Shown here: in pieces, positions 63,431 to 64,000 of the stretch
Layout of the letters: every line of letters starts with the position of its first letter
How positions within the stretch are numbered: the first letter of the stretch is position 1
Assembly (NCBI GenBank): GCA_948099385.1
Contig: CANUEZ040000116.1
Span: 14,915,501-14,979,500 of the forward strand
DNA: 64,000 bases
Reading direction: 5' to 3'
Source: Fasciola hepatica
Lineage: Eukaryota; Platyhelminthes; Trematoda; Plagiorchiida; Fasciolidae
Notes under the pieces: model-generated
Seen by the model: only the letters and a program-made list of their open reading frames with translations
Databases searched by the model: none
What the model was told of the DNA's origin: nothing
Translations under genes and position numbers: made by a program

Positions 63431-64000
63431 ATAGTATTTGTTCTGTCCACTTTCATTGTCTCTTGTTTTCCTTCGTTTGTTTCAGTGCTTGTCATGGCCT
63501 TAGCAACAACTCTGTCCAAGGATGAAGTTAATCGAAGCTTAAAAGTGGCAATGAAACGGCCAAAAAAGAGCATCCCTCCTCCCAAGTATTTGTGCGTTCC
63601 CTCGTCCCTTCAGATTCAGCAAAAGTTCGTTCTCGTACGTGAGATCCACAAAACTGTTCAAAAAATTTTAGGGTTACCACTCTAGACGAAAACCACGGTG
63701 TATGTGACCATTTGAGGAGGTAGGCGTATGCTCGAGATCTTCATGTCTTCCGTTTAATTCAGAATGATTACCAGTCATGGATGTATCCCAGAACTGAACA
63801 ACTTGTCCGTTTCGTCTATGAAGGGCATTTACACCAAACAAAAAGAGACATCTGACAGCACGGAAACCCCAAAGCTACCACTGATCCGCCGGTTTGTTGT
63901 GCGGTACTTGAAGAATAAGTTTCTCGAAAACTCTGCTCACCGTCAGTTCTGGTAAGTTCATGGTTTTCTTTTTAGACTATCTGAATCCTTATAACAGGGT
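63431..64000. other. Unassigned window end
   Basis: Probably upstream parts of the same Ty3 remnant on the minus strand, but no RT motif could be confirmed. Short frames only. Confidence 0.3.

Noticed and set aside
1..64000. CRISPR arrays, bacterial operons, rRNA or tRNA genes
   Set aside because: No regularly spaced repeats, ribosome-binding sites or cloverleaf-like blocks with A and B boxes were recognised by eye. A tRNA scan was not possible.

Overview
This is a eukaryotic, repeat-dominated window, most likely from a flatworm (trematode or tapeworm). Three things point there. There is a CsRn1-like Ty3/Gypsy element whose primer-binding site matches the 3' end of tRNA-Trp, a group first described in liver flukes. 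There are many CR1/Jockey-type LINEs. The one clear host gene fragment is the terminal exon of an L1CAM/neuroglian-type adhesion protein. Nothing bacterial is present (no operons, CRISPR or rRNA). The organism is inferred, not proven.

Architecture: 2975-56844 is one very large imperfect palindrome. The left arm (2975-21063, 18.1 kb) reappears as its reverse complement in the right arm (21715-56844, 35.1 kb), around a 651-bp loop (21064-21714). For the innermost arm, paired coordinates add to 42778. The sum steps to 46887 after a 4109-bp gain in the right arm, slips to 46880 through small indels, then goes to 48630 (a 1.77-kb insertion replacing 21 bp) and 59819 (an 11.2-kb insertion). All three large differences are extra DNA in the right arm. 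The arms are almost identical near the centre and slightly more diverged outward.

Layout: 1-2974, LINE-A on the minus strand, running off the window. 2975-4585, 5' part of LINE-B. 4586-8960, LINE-D ending in a TGAAC tail. 8961-12480, unassigned DNA with a diverged repeat (R) and a 100-bp tandem duplication. 12481-15775, decayed LINE-A and LINE-D pieces. 16380-16868, second R copy. 16880-21063, Ty3 element lacking its 3' LTR. 21064-21714, loop. 21715-25898, the mirrored Ty3 element with both LTRs. 25899-44026 mirrors the left arm, apart from the neuroglian exon insertion flanked by a 1.45-kb direct duplication (28252-33809) and an ATT-tailed insertion (41317-43087). 44027-55220 is a nest of LINEs: LINE-C carries LINE-B inside it on the opposite strand and LINE-D inside its C-terminal coding region, followed by another LINE-B piece. 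55234-58345, LINE-B. 58346-60550, a related dead LINE (E). The rest is mostly unassigned, with a LINE-D-like RT scrap and a Ty3/Gypsy remnant near 62.9-63.4 kb.

Only one transposon ORF looks close to functional: the 922-aa endonuclease-reverse transcriptase of LINE-B at 46367-49135. The names A-E and R are local labels used here, not database names. Identifications come from reading motifs. No database search was possible.
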